DNA of 64,000 bases from Treponema denticola ATCC 35405 (GTDB lineage: Bacteria > Spirochaetota > Spirochaetia > Treponematales > Treponemataceae). Positions 26,078-34,153 of the stretch are shown here, piece after piece. How positions within the stretch are numbered: position 1 is the stretch's first letter; the number at the start of each line of letters is the position of its first letter. The notes below the pieces were generated by a model. The model was not told the origin of the DNA and did not search any database. It saw only the letters and a list, made by a program, of their open reading frames with translations. The position numbers and the translations under genes are program-made. The stretch spans positions 682,001-746,000 of the forward strand of contig NC_002967.9 of NCBI RefSeq assembly GCF_000008185.1, in the 5' to 3' direction.

Positions 26078-28453
26078 ATGAGTGATAAAAAAGAAATTGT
26101 TCCGATAGAAAGCTTGCTACCTCAAAAGTTAAACATTGTTCCTTTGAGCGGCAGGCCGATTTTTCCCGGCATTTTTACGCCGCTTTTAATTAATGCCCCC
26201 GAAGACATAAAGTCAATCGAAGATGCCTATGCCGGCGACGGCTTTATAGGGCTTACCCTTCTTAAAAACAATATAGAAAACCCTCAAGCCAAGGACTTGT
26301 ACAAGGTAGGCTGTGCTGCAAAAATCGTGCGTAAGATAAATCTGCCCGATGGCGGGCTCAATGTTTTTATAGCCACTCAAAAACGCTTTAAGATTCGCAA
26401 AACCGTCAACGATACAAATCCGATAGTCGTAGCCGTTCAATATCTGGATGATGAAGAAGAAAAAAGCCACGAGGTGGAAGCCCTTACCAGAGCCCTCATA
26501 AGCGAGATGAAGCAGCTTTCTGAAAACAATCCATTGTTCTCCGAAGAGATGAGGCTCAATATGATCAATATTGACCATCCCGGAAAAATAGCCGACTTTA
26601 TTGCAAGTATCTTAAACATTCAAAAAGAAGATCAACAAAAGATTCTTGAAACCTTAAACGTAAAAAAGAGAATGGAAGAAGTTTTTGTTCACATTAAAAA
26701 AGAACAAGAACTTTTACAGGTTCAACGCAAGATTCAGGATGACCTTAATATGCGTGTCGAAAAAAATCAACGCGATTATTTTTTAAGGGAAGAACTTAAA
26801 TCCATCAAAGAAGAATTGGGGCTGACCACAGATCCTAAGACCAATGAAGAAGAAAATTTTGCAAAGAGGATAGAAGAGTTTCAGTTTACCGGAGAGGTAA
26901 AAGAAGTGGTGGACTCCGAGTTTGAAAAATTTAAAATGCTCGACCCCTATTCTTCCGAATATATAGTTACCCGTAATTATTTGGAAACCATTCTTTCACT
27001 TCCGTGGAAAAATTCGGAACCGGAAGAATACGATATTGCAAAAGCTCAAAAGATTTTAAACAAGGATCACTACGGACTTGAAGACGTAAAGACCCGAATA
27101 ATAGAATACCTTTCCGTTCGTAAATTAAAGAAGGATACAAAGGGTTCGATTGTTCTTTTGTTGGGCCCGCCCGGTGTAGGTAAAACGAGTGTCGGAATGT
27201 CCATAGCCAGAGCTATGTCTAAGCCCTTCTTTAGATTTTCAGTCGGAGGCATGAGGGATGAGGCCGAAATAAAGGGGCACCGAAGAACCTACATAGGAGC
27301 CATGCCCGGTAAAATCCTTCAGGGCTTAAAGATAGTAAAAACCAATTCTCCCGTTTTTATGATAGACGAGGTCGATAAGATGGGGCAAAGCTATCAGGGA
27401 GACCCTTCAAGTGCCCTTCTCGAAGTTTTAGACCCCGAGCAAAATATAAACTTTAGGGACCACTATTTGGATTTGCCCTTTGACCTTTCCAACATAGTTT
27501 TTATTCTCACTGCAAACACCCTCGATTCTATTCCCCGACCTCTCTTGGACAGGGCTGAGGTAATAAAGCTTTCCGGCTACATTGATTCCGAAAAGGTGCA
27601 GATAGCAAAAAAACACCTTATTCCGAAAAGCCTTGAAAAGCACGGTCTTAAAAAGAATCAGGTAGTCTACAGTCAGGATATGCTCCTTTACATTGCCAAC
27701 TCTTATGCAAGGGAAGCCGGAGTGCGCAACTTTGAAAAGAAGCTGGATAAGATTCACCGCAAGGTTGCAACCGAAATTGTAAACGGCAAAAGAAAAGAAG
27801 ACGAAAAGCTGATCGTAACAAAGGCCGACATTGAAAAGATGCTTGGCAAGGTTATCTTCCGCGATGACGATATTAAAAAGGCCGACGTTCCCGGTACCTC
27901 GATAGGCCTTGCTTGGACATCTATGGGCGGAGATACTCTTTTGATAGAAACTGCATCTATGCTTGGAAAGGGCGGCTTTAAACTCACAGGCCAAGCCGGA
28001 AACGTTATGAAAGAATCCGCAGGCATAGCCCTTTCATGGACTCGAATGTTTGCCGTAGACCAAAAAATAAAAAAACCGGACTGGTTCGAAAAAAATATAA
28101 TTCACCTTCACCTGCCGGAGGGAGCTACCCCCAAAGACGGACCGTCTGCCGGTATCACTATGGCCACAGCTCTTTTATCTCTTTTTTCAGGGAAAACCAT
28201 CAAGCCTAAACTTGCAATGACCGGAGAGCTTTCGCTTACAGGGCAGGTTCTTGCCATAGGCGGCCTAAAAGAAAAAACAATCGCCGCCCGCCGCAACGGT
28301 ATAAAGGAAGTCATCATTCCTCAGGCTAACACAAGGGACTTGGACGAAATCCCCGAATACATTAAAAAGGGCATTAAGTTCTATCCCGTAAGCCATGTTG
28401 AAGAAGTCTTGGATATAGCCTTTAGGGGTGCATTGACGAAGAAAAAAAGATAG
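26078..28453 (+). CDS. lon: ATP-dependent protease La (Lon)
   Basis: 791 residues in the normal Lon order: N-terminal substrate domain (LNIVPLSGRPIFPGI), coiled-coil (QRKIQDDLNMRVEKNQRDYFLREEL region), AAA+ module with Walker A GPPGVGKTS, Walker B VFMIDEVDKM and GHRRTYIGAMPG, and the C-terminal Ser-Lys protease domain (PKDGPSAGI serine; GLKEKTIAARRNGI lysine). Degrades misfolded proteins and, in other bacteria, antitoxins, which is relevant because a vapBC-type pair lies directly downstream. The start has no clear SD. Confidence 0.97.
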   Translation: MSDKKEIVPIESLLPQKLNIVPLSGRPIFPGIFTPLLINAPEDIKSIEDAYAGDGFIGLTLLKNNIENPQAKDLYKVGCAAKIVRKINLPDGGLNVFIATQKRFKIRKTVNDTNPIVVAVQYLDDEEEKSHEVEALTRALISEMKQLSENNPLFSEEMRLNMINIDHPGKIADFIASILNIQKEDQQKILETLNVKKRMEEVFVHIKKEQELLQVQRKIQDDLNMRVEKNQRDYFLREELKSIKEELGLTTDPKTNEEENFAKRIEEFQFTGEVKEVVDSEFEKFKMLDPYSSEYIVTRNYLETILSLPWKNSEPEEYDIAKAQKILNKDHYGLEDVKTRIIEYLSVRKLKKDTKGSIVLLLGPPGVGKTSVGMSIARAMSKPFFRFSVGGMRDEAEIKGHRRTYIGAMPGKILQGLKIVKTNSPVFMIDEVDKMGQSYQGDPSSALLEVLDPEQNINFRDHYLDLPFDLSNIVFILTANTLDSIPRPLLDRAEVIKLSGYIDSEKVQIAKKHLIPKSLEKHGLKKNQVVYSQDMLLYIANSYAREAGVRNFEKKLDKIHRKVATEIVNGKRKEDEKLIVTKADIEKMLGKVIFRDDDIKKADVPGTSIGLAWTSMGGDTLLIETASMLGKGGFKLTGQAGNVMKESAGIALSWTRMFAVDQKIKKPDWFEKNIIHLHLPEGATPKDGPSAGITMATALLSLFSGKTIKPKLAMTGELSLTGQVLAIGGLKEKTIAARRNGIKEVIIPQANTRDLDEIPEYIKKGIKFYPVSHVEEVLDIAFRGALTKKKR

Positions 28454-28536
28454 ATGAGCGGATTTTAAGTATACTCAATCAATTATAGAAAAACTTGACA
28501 ATTTGTGATATACTAAAAATGTTAAGGAGGCTATGT

Positions 28537-28764
28537 ATGCTGTTAACTACTGTTCAGGAAAAATTGGAATCAATTCCGGATGAATACATGGTTGAAGTGT
28601 ATAATTATTTAGAACTTTTACAATACAAAATACTCTATAAAAAGCAACATGAAGAATCTGTAAAAAGATTTCCTAATCGTCGGCCAGACATTTTAAAGCA
28701 ACCAAATTTCTATATGTCGCCGGCTTTTGACGAACCATTGGAAGATTTTAAGGAGTATATGTGA
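28537..28764 (+). CDS. VapB-like antitoxin (DUF2281 type)
   Basis: 75 residues from the ATG at 28537, chosen because AAGGAGG sits upstream; the frame is open earlier but without any signal. An N-terminal helical stretch (TVQEKLESIPDEYMVEVYNYLELLQY) and the tail SPAFDEPLEDFKEYM match small antitoxins encoded before PIN-domain toxins. Its stop overlaps the toxin start (ATGTGA). Probably autoregulates the pair and inhibits the toxin. Part of the DNA segment ending at an attC-like site. Confidence 0.78.
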   Translation: MLLTTVQEKLESIPDEYMVEVYNYLELLQYKILYKKQHEESVKRFPNRRPDILKQPNFYMSPAFDEPLEDFKEYM

Positions 28765-29138
28765 AATATTTTTTAGATACTCATGCGCTTCTATGGTATT
28801 TGTTTGATAGTGAAAATCTATCTAAAACGGCTAAAGAAATAATCAATAATGAATTTTGCTACTACAGTAAAGTTTCACTATGGGAAATTGCGATAAAACA
28901 GACCCGTAATCTGCTTCAGTATAAAAATTCAATCCAAGATATTATAGATGCCTGCAGGGAAGAAGAATTTGAAGAACTTTCAGTTTCCGGTAAATCTTTA
29001 GAATTAATAAAAAACTTGCCTGATATTCACAGAGACCCATTTGATAGGCTTCTAATTACAATGGCGCAAGAAAATAATTTAACGATTGTTACAAAAGATA
29101 CAAAGATTCCGTTGTATGATGTAAAAACTGTTTGGTAA
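28761..29138 (+). CDS. PIN-domain toxin (VapC-like)
   Basis: 125 residues of the PIN fold ribonuclease family. N-terminal KYFLDTHALLWYLFD contains the first catalytic Asp, VSLWEIAIKQ the Glu, and DIHRDPFDRLLITMAQENNLTIVTKD the remaining acidic residues; this matches the type II toxin PIN subgroup with DTHxLLW. GTG start inside the antitoxin stop. In other organisms such toxins cleave tRNA or rRNA and are released when Lon or Clp degrades the antitoxin. Confidence 0.88.
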   Translation: MKYFLDTHALLWYLFDSENLSKTAKEIINNEFCYYSKVSLWEIAIKQTRNLLQYKNSIQDIIDACREEEFEELSVSGKSLELIKNLPDIHRDPFDRLLITMAQENNLTIVTKDTKIPLYDVKTVW

Positions 29139-29148
29139 AACAAAATAA

Positions 29149-29213
29149 ACCTAACACCCGCTTCAACCTGACATTGAGGACAAGCTTTGTTGCGGCTTAA
29201 GCGAATGTTATGT
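29149..29213 (+). other. attC-like integron recombination site
   Basis: Starts 11 bases after the toxin stop. An inverse core ACCTAAC (29149-29155, perfect RYYYAAC) and core GTTATGT (29207-29213, six of seven to GTTRRRY) bound 65 bases whose ends pair imperfectly: AACA/TGTT, then CGCTT/AAGCG after two mismatches, then CC/GG and GACA/TGTT inside. TTCAACCTGAC and GCGGCTTAA sit where the L boxes of classical attC sites such as that of aadA1 lie. Orientation fits a cassette carrying the upstream toxin-antitoxin pair. Confidence 0.7.
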
Positions 29214-29249
29214 GGACAACCCTCACTGGGGCGCGTGTAGCAGGAAAAA

Positions 29250-30071
29250 ATGTTAGAAAAAAAAGTAATTACAATAAATAAAAATAAAATAAATATTGAT
29301 TTCTCTGAATTAGAAAAAGAAATTAATAATTCAAAAATATCGTCAAAAGAATTAGTTGAAGTTGTTAATGTGAAAACAACAATAGAACCGGTAAGTAATG
29401 AATTAATAATTTTTAAAGATAATGAATGTATAGCAAATTATATAATTGAATCCGGAAATAAAAGTAATTTTTCAAGTCTGAAATTTCTTCATTTATGCAT
29501 CCGGATCTTAAATAATTTTGGTTTGGTGATCGATGGCGAAATTGATGATAGTCCATTTAAAACAGAAAAGAAAATCAATCAGATAAACGGAATAAGATTT
29601 CAGCCGGTTTTATTAAATGCATATAATAATAATCCGGAAAATAAGGGAATGGGCTTATTCAGCAGAGGCTTACATTTTTCGGGATTTATAACTTCTTCAA
29701 ATTTCAGATTATGCTGCATTTGCGATGAATGCAAAAAAAGTTTTAATATTCATAGTTACCATGCAGGAAATGGTTATTTCCAGTATTTTTATTCAGATGA
29801 TGGCAGCGAAACTTTAATGGTTCCTTATGATGCAATTAAAGATATGCCTGGTCAGTTATGTAAAAATATTTCAGAAGAATCGGTAAAAAGAATTGATTCT
29901 CAATTAGAAAAAAAAGGATATGGAAGATTTAAATTTTACAATCCTTTTAGATGTCCTTATTGTAAAGCTCCATATATTGATTTTCAAAAACATCCGGAAA
30001 TAAGGGAATATGAATATTATGCAAATGTATTTTTGAATAAAGAAATGATAGAATATAAGGATAAAAAATGA
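29250..30071 (+). CDS. Unknown protein with zinc-ribbon-like CxxC pairs
   Basis: Family not recognised. 273 residues, lysine- and asparagine-rich. Two CxxC pairs (C158/C161 within CCICDEC, and C235/C238 in CPYC) could bind zinc, with the intervening region rich in Tyr and Phe. No signal peptide or membrane segment. It follows the attC-like site by 36 bases and its codons are more AT-rich than those of neighbouring housekeeping genes, which suggests acquired DNA. No SD better than AGGAAAAAA is visible; no attC is seen after its stop. Confidence 0.65.
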   Translation: MLEKKVITINKNKINIDFSELEKEINNSKISSKELVEVVNVKTTIEPVSNELIIFKDNECIANYIIESGNKSNFSSLKFLHLCIRILNNFGLVIDGEIDDSPFKTEKKINQINGIRFQPVLLNAYNNNPENKGMGLFSRGLHFSGFITSSNFRLCCICDECKKSFNIHSYHAGNGYFQYFYSDDGSETLMVPYDAIKDMPGQLCKNISEESVKRIDSQLEKKGYGRFKFYNPFRCPYCKAPYIDFQKHPEIREYEYYANVFLNKEMIEYKDKK

Positions 30072-30123
30072 AATCAACTGAAGTATATAAAATTATAAAT
30101 CTAATAATTAAGGAAGGTTTTAA

Positions 30124-31173
30124 TTGAAAATGAATAAAAATATAATCGCAATTATTTATGCAGTTGCTGCAGCAGCTTTTTATGCATTAAATGTTCCTTG
30201 CTCCAAAATACTCCTTCAAAATATTTCACCTGTATTTATGGCCGGACTTCTTTATATTGGAGCAGGGCTTGGTGTAGGAATTTTGTATTTATTCAATTTT
30301 AAAAAAGAGCAAAAATCTGAACGGCTTGATAAAAATTATTTACCGTATACTATTGGAATGATTTTTCTTGATATTGTCGCTCCAATTTTGTTAATGCTTG
30401 GAGTGAAATACGGAACTTCATCAAATGCATCTTTGCTTGGAAATTTTGAAATAGTAGCTACAGCATTAATTGCATTGATTATATTCAAGGAAAAAGTGAC
30501 ATGGCGATTATGGATTGCAATTTTTTTTATTACCGCTTCAAGTATAATTCTTTCGTTTGAAAATATTGAAGGATTAAATTTTTCCATAGGCTCTTTGTTT
30601 GTTCTTGGAGCAACAATTTGCTGGGGATTGGAAAATAATTGTACCCGCAGAATGTCAGATAAAAGTACATATCAGATTGTAACAATAAAAGGACTTTGTT
30701 CAGGATTTGGTTCGATAATTGTAGCTTTTGTTTCCGGTGAAACCGATTTTACTCTTAAATATATTCCTTTCGCATTATTGTTGGGATTTGTATCCTACGG
30801 ATTAAGTATTTTTACATACATTCGTGCTCAAAAATACTTGGGTGCAGCTAAAACAAGTGCATATTATTCGATTGCACCATTTATAGGAACATTTTTGGCT
30901 TTTGTATTATTAAAAGAAAAAATATCAACTAAATATATATCGGCATTATTCGTAATGATTATAGGTACTGCCTTTGCCGTGTATGACACATTAATTAGAA
31001 AACATTTGCACGGACATAGGCATACATTTACACATACACATAACGGCATAACGCATACCCATACAATATCCCATTCTCATTTACATAATCACTTTATTTC
31101 TGATTCAAAACATGGTCATCATCACAGCATTGAGGAATTAGAAAATGAATTAAAAAATGAGATAGGAAAATAA
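30124..31173 (+). CDS. EamA/DMT-family transporter with His-rich C-terminal tail
   Basis: 349 residues. About ten transmembrane helices in two EamA repeats (YAVAAAAFYALNVPCSKILL first; GSLFVLGATICWGLENNC second). The last 60 residues are cytosolic and hold 16 histidines within about 41 residues, as HxHxH runs (THTHNGITHTHTISHSHLH), followed by an acidic amphipathic end. Such tails bind Zn, Ni or Co, so metal or metal-complex export is plausible, although DMT proteins usually move amino acids or metabolites. Start is TTG at 30124 (AGGAAGG six bases upstream) or ATG at 30130. Confidence 0.82.
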   Translation: MKMNKNIIAIIYAVAAAAFYALNVPCSKILLQNISPVFMAGLLYIGAGLGVGILYLFNFKKEQKSERLDKNYLPYTIGMIFLDIVAPILLMLGVKYGTSSNASLLGNFEIVATALIALIIFKEKVTWRLWIAIFFITASSIILSFENIEGLNFSIGSLFVLGATICWGLENNCTRRMSDKSTYQIVTIKGLCSGFGSIIVAFVSGETDFTLKYIPFALLLGFVSYGLSIFTYIRAQKYLGAAKTSAYYSIAPFIGTFLAFVLLKEKISTKYISALFVMIIGTAFAVYDTLIRKHLHGHRHTFTHTHNGITHTHTISHSHLHNHFISDSKHGHHHSIEELENELKNEIGK

Positions 31174-31191
31174 AAAAAATCAGAAGTTCTA

Positions 31192-31220
31192 TTGACGTTA
31201 CAAGCGATTTGTTGTATATT
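31192..31220 (+). promoter_or_regulatory. Strong predicted promoter of the macrodomain-sirtuin operon
   Basis: TTGACG (31192-31197), 17-base spacer, TATATT (31215-31220), starting 19 bases after the upstream stop. Confidence 0.65.
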
Positions 31221-31226
31221 ATAGCT

Positions 31227-31286
31227 GTAAGTTAATTAGAACAACGGTTCGAATAACTTACACAGACACCGGGCAAGAGATGCCCG
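31227..31286 (+). promoter_or_regulatory. Structured 5' leader with two hairpins
   Basis: Hairpin A: GTAAGTTA (31227-31234) pairs with TAACTTAC (31254-31261), with inner GAAC/GTTC (31239-31242, 31247-31250) around an AACG loop. Hairpin B: CGGGCA (31270-31275) pairs with TGCCCG (31281-31286) and ends one base before AAAGGAGGTG. Hairpin A lies at the expected transcription start, so it could also be an operator for the Rrf2 regulator encoded in the operon. No known riboswitch class is matched. Confidence 0.55.
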
Positions 31287-31300
31287 AAAGGAGGTGAATT

Positions 31301-32137
31301 ATGACACAGACAGAGCGGAGGCGTTTTTTGATTGAATATCTTCTCGCAGAAAATTCACAATATAGAGGAGTGCAGATTCCTGAAAGTGAAACAGAGCAAA
31401 AATATCTTCTTCGCTCACTTGTGAATGTGCGTCATGCCGTTCCTGCAAGTGAAGAGTTTTTGCATATTGAAGATGAGTATTTGCAGGAAGAAATTAAATT
31501 GCGCGGAATTACCGACATAACGGATTTGGTTCCGGCCTGTGATGATCTTTACATTTGGCGAGGCGACATCACTACACTCAAAGTTGACGCAATCGTGAAC
31601 GCAGCGAACAGCGGAATGACAGGCTGCTGGCAGCCCTGCCACTACTGTATCGACAACTGCATACACACCTTTGCAGGAATAAGGCTCCGTGCCGCCTGCG
31701 ATTCGATTATAAAAAAGCAAGGGCATGAAGAGCCGACAGGACAAGCAAAAATCACTCTGGCATTTAATCTGCCGTGTAAGTTTGTGCTTCACACTGTCGG
31801 CCCAATTGTGGAAGGACAGCTTACCCAAACTGATTGCGATTTGCTTTCTTCATGCTATAAATCTTGTCTTCATTTGTCGCATGATAAGGGCCTTAGGTCG
31901 ATAGCCTTTTGCTGTATTTCAACAGGCGTTTTCGGTTTTCCGCAGGAAGAGGCAGCACAAATTGCGGTTGCTGCCGTCAGAGAATGGAAAGAAAAAAATG
32001 AGACATCAGGTTCAAGCCCGAACATGGCAGGAACTACCGGCGGAATGAAGGTTGTGTTTAATGTGTTCACTGAAAAAGATGAGGAAATTTATAGGGGCTT
32101 ATTTTCAGGCGCTAAAAATAAGGGGACTTTTGTATGA
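31301..32137 (+). CDS. Zn-containing macrodomain ADP-ribosyl hydrolase
   Basis: 278 residues. An N-terminal helical extension (about 1-85) precedes a macrodomain with RGDITTLKVDAIVNAANSGMTG, the Zn-macro type insertion CWQPCHYCIDNCIHTFAG, and the phosphate-binding loop ISTGVFGFPQEEAA. These features match the macrodomains encoded beside SirTM in Firmicutes, which remove ADP-ribose from modified protein. Excellent SD (AAAGGAGGTG). Overlaps the sirtuin gene by four bases, so it acts with it as the eraser. Confidence 0.92.
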   Translation: MTQTERRRFLIEYLLAENSQYRGVQIPESETEQKYLLRSLVNVRHAVPASEEFLHIEDEYLQEEIKLRGITDITDLVPACDDLYIWRGDITTLKVDAIVNAANSGMTGCWQPCHYCIDNCIHTFAGIRLRAACDSIIKKQGHEEPTGQAKITLAFNLPCKFVLHTVGPIVEGQLTQTDCDLLSSCYKSCLHLSHDKGLRSIAFCCISTGVFGFPQEEAAQIAVAAVREWKEKNETSGSSPNMAGTTGGMKVVFNVFTEKDEEIYRGLFSGAKNKGTFV

Positions 32138-32991
32138 CAGAGAAGATTGAAAAATTAAAACAGGTTCTTTCCGAAGCGGAAACAATTGTCATCGGTGCAG
32201 GAAGCGGGCTTTCCACTTCGGCAGGATTTACTTATTCCGGTGAGCGTTTTGAAAAATATTTTTCTGATTTTGAGGTAAAATACGGTTTTCATGATATGTA
32301 TTCCGGAGGGTTTACTCCTTTTGAATCCCTCGAAGAGCTTTGGGCTTATTGGAGCCGTAATATTATGATAAACCGTTATATGGATCCGCCGAAACCGGTT
32401 TATAAAGATTTGTTTTCGCTTGTGAAGGACAAGGATTATTTTGTAATCACAACAAATGTAGACCATTGCTTTCAAAAAGCCGGCTTTGACAAGAACCGGC
32501 TATTTTACACGCAGGGCGACTACGGATTGTTTCAATGCAGCGAGCCGTGTCATGAAAAAACTTATGACAATGAAAAACAAATCCGGGCAATGTGGGAATT
32601 TCGTGATGAAATGAAAGTTCCGACAGAACTTGTTCCACGTTGTCCTGTCTGCGGAAAGCCGATGAGCATGAATCTTAGGGCAGACCACACTTTTGTAACG
32701 GATAAAGGTTGGTACAAGGCATCAAAACAATATGAAAAGTTTTTGCAAACTCGGAATATAATAAAAAACGGTGAACAGGAAGGCGACGGAAAAGTTTTGT
32801 TCCTTGAGCTCGGCGTTGGAGGAAATACTCCCGGAATAATAAAGTATCCGTTTTGGCAGATGACTGAAAAAAATCCGAATGCCCGTTATGCCTGCATCAA
32901 TTTTGGAGAAGCCGTTGTGCCGCCCAAAATAGAAAAGCAATCTATCTGTATCAATGACGATATTGGCGAAGTCTTGAAGAAAATGGTATAA
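32134..32991 (+). CDS. SirTM-class sirtuin-like protein ADP-ribosyltransferase
   Basis: 285 residues. The NAD-binding start is GAGSGLSTSAGFTYSG, followed by TTNVDHCFQKAGF and a zinc-binding set (CSEPCH and CPVCG). SirTM enzymes transfer ADP-ribose from NAD to a lipoylated GcvH-like carrier rather than deacetylating. The usual linked gcvH-L and lplA2 genes are absent here, so the acceptor must be encoded elsewhere or be different. Coupled to the macrodomain gene upstream and nine bases from an Rrf2 regulator. Confidence 0.9.
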   Translation: MTEKIEKLKQVLSEAETIVIGAGSGLSTSAGFTYSGERFEKYFSDFEVKYGFHDMYSGGFTPFESLEELWAYWSRNIMINRYMDPPKPVYKDLFSLVKDKDYFVITTNVDHCFQKAGFDKNRLFYTQGDYGLFQCSEPCHEKTYDNEKQIRAMWEFRDEMKVPTELVPRCPVCGKPMSMNLRADHTFVTDKGWYKASKQYEKFLQTRNIIKNGEQEGDGKVLFLELGVGGNTPGIIKYPFWQMTEKNPNARYACINFGEAVVPPKIEKQSICINDDIGEVLKKMV

Positions 32992-32999
32992 TTGGAAAT

Positions 33000-33419
33000 A
33001 TGAAAATAAGTGTTCGTTTTACGGCAGCAGTACATACTCTTTTGTGTATCCGGTATTTTGAAAAAGATATGCGCGTTACTTCGGATTTTATTTCTGCAAG
33101 CACAGGTGTAAATGCCGTTATCATAAGAAAAATTTTGCTTCAGTTACAAAAAGCGGGACTTGTGGAAACTGCCGCAGGGGTCGGCGGGTCGCACTTGGCT
33201 CAAACCGCAGATAAAATAACGCTTCTCGATGTTTACAACGCAATCAATGAGGGCGATGAAGAACGGGATATTTTTAATTTTCACCCTAAGCCCAATCCTA
33301 AATGTCCTGTGGGAAGAAAAATTCATCTTGTGCTTGATGATAAATTAGATGATGCCCAAAATGCAATGAAGGATTCGCTTAGCAAAACAACTATTGCCGA
33401 TTTAAGCAAAGATATCTAA
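33000..33419 (+). CDS. Rrf2-family transcriptional regulator
   Basis: 139 residues with an N-terminal winged helix (RFTAAVHTLLCIRYF, SDFISASTGVNAVIIRKILLQLQKAGLV) and wing VGGSHLAQTADKITLLDVYNAI. It has only C18 or so and one C-terminal Cys (KCPVGRK), not the three spaced cysteines of IscR/NsrR, so Fe-S sensing is unlikely; it resembles YwnA-like members. Third gene of the macrodomain-sirtuin operon and the natural candidate to control it, perhaps in response to oxidative stress. Confidence 0.88.
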   Translation: MKISVRFTAAVHTLLCIRYFEKDMRVTSDFISASTGVNAVIIRKILLQLQKAGLVETAAGVGGSHLAQTADKITLLDVYNAINEGDEERDIFNFHPKPNPKCPVGRKIHLVLDDKLDDAQNAMKDSLSKTTIADLSKDI

Positions 33420-33517
33420 CATTCACAAAATAAAATAATGTTAATAATTCTCATCATTGACTAATTATAAGCATTTATGATAATATATCTAAAAATTTAA
33501 TATATTGTGAGGTTGTT

Positions 33518-34111
33518 ATGATAGAAGTAAATGCGATGGGACAGGCTTGTCCTATTCCCGTTATTATGGCGAAAAAGGCTGTCAGGGAAAATACGGGTAA
33601 AGAAAATATCTCGGTCAAGGTTGATAATGAGGTGGCAACTCAAAACCTTTCAAAGATGGCGGCTCAGCTCGGTATAGGGGTTGAAGTAAATAAGATTTCG
33701 GAAAAAGAGTTTACCGTTCTTTTAAAGGCAAAAGACGGCGTAAATTTAAATCCTGTTGCCGTTCCTCAAACTTCAAGCGGAGAATATGCTGTTGTGATAA
33801 ACTCGGATCAGATGGGTTCTGGAGATGAAGGCTTCGGTAAAAAACTTTTAGAAGGTTTTATCTATGCCCTCACGGAACAGGATGTGCTTCCCAAGTTCGT
33901 TGTCTGCTATAATTCGGGTGTAAAGCTTACAACCGAAAACGAAAAAACCGTAAACGACCTAAAGGCTCTTGCCTCTCAAGGCTGTGAGGTTCTGTCTTGC
34001 GGCTTGTGTCTGGACTTTTACGGGCTTAAAGAAAAGCTCAAGGTAGGAACTCCTACAAATATGTACCGCATTACCGAAATTATGCGTACCCACTTTGTAG
34101 TCCGCCCATAG
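33518..34111 (+). CDS. yedF: Selenium metabolism protein YedF (TusA + DsrE-like)
   Basis: 197 residues. N-terminal TusA-like domain (about 1-75) with the sulfur/selenium-carrying Cys in MGQACPIPVIMAKKA, and a C-terminal DsrE-like domain (about 85-195) with a second cysteine pair in GCEVLSCGLCLDFYGLKEKL. This two-domain form is the protein that travels with SelD and selenium genes. The next two genes (DUF3343 protein and a cysteine desulfurase/selenocysteine lyase) complete a chalcogen transfer unit. GTG-free ATG start behind GTGAGG. Confidence 0.9.
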   Translation: MIEVNAMGQACPIPVIMAKKAVRENTGKENISVKVDNEVATQNLSKMAAQLGIGVEVNKISEKEFTVLLKAKDGVNLNPVAVPQTSSGEYAVVINSDQMGSGDEGFGKKLLEGFIYALTEQDVLPKFVVCYNSGVKLTTENEKTVNDLKALASQGCEVLSCGLCLDFYGLKEKLKVGTPTNMYRITEIMRTHFVVRP

Positions 34112-34153
34112 GTTACCAAAGTGTAGCAAAAAAAAGAGTAACGGAATAAAAAT

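Noticed and set aside
30072-30124. Second attC after the unknown gene at 29250
   Set aside because: No core sites or paired arms in the 53-base gap.
31227-31286. Guanidine-II (mini-ykkC) riboswitch
   Set aside because: The loops are AACG and AGAGA, not paired ACGR loops, and the genes do not fit.
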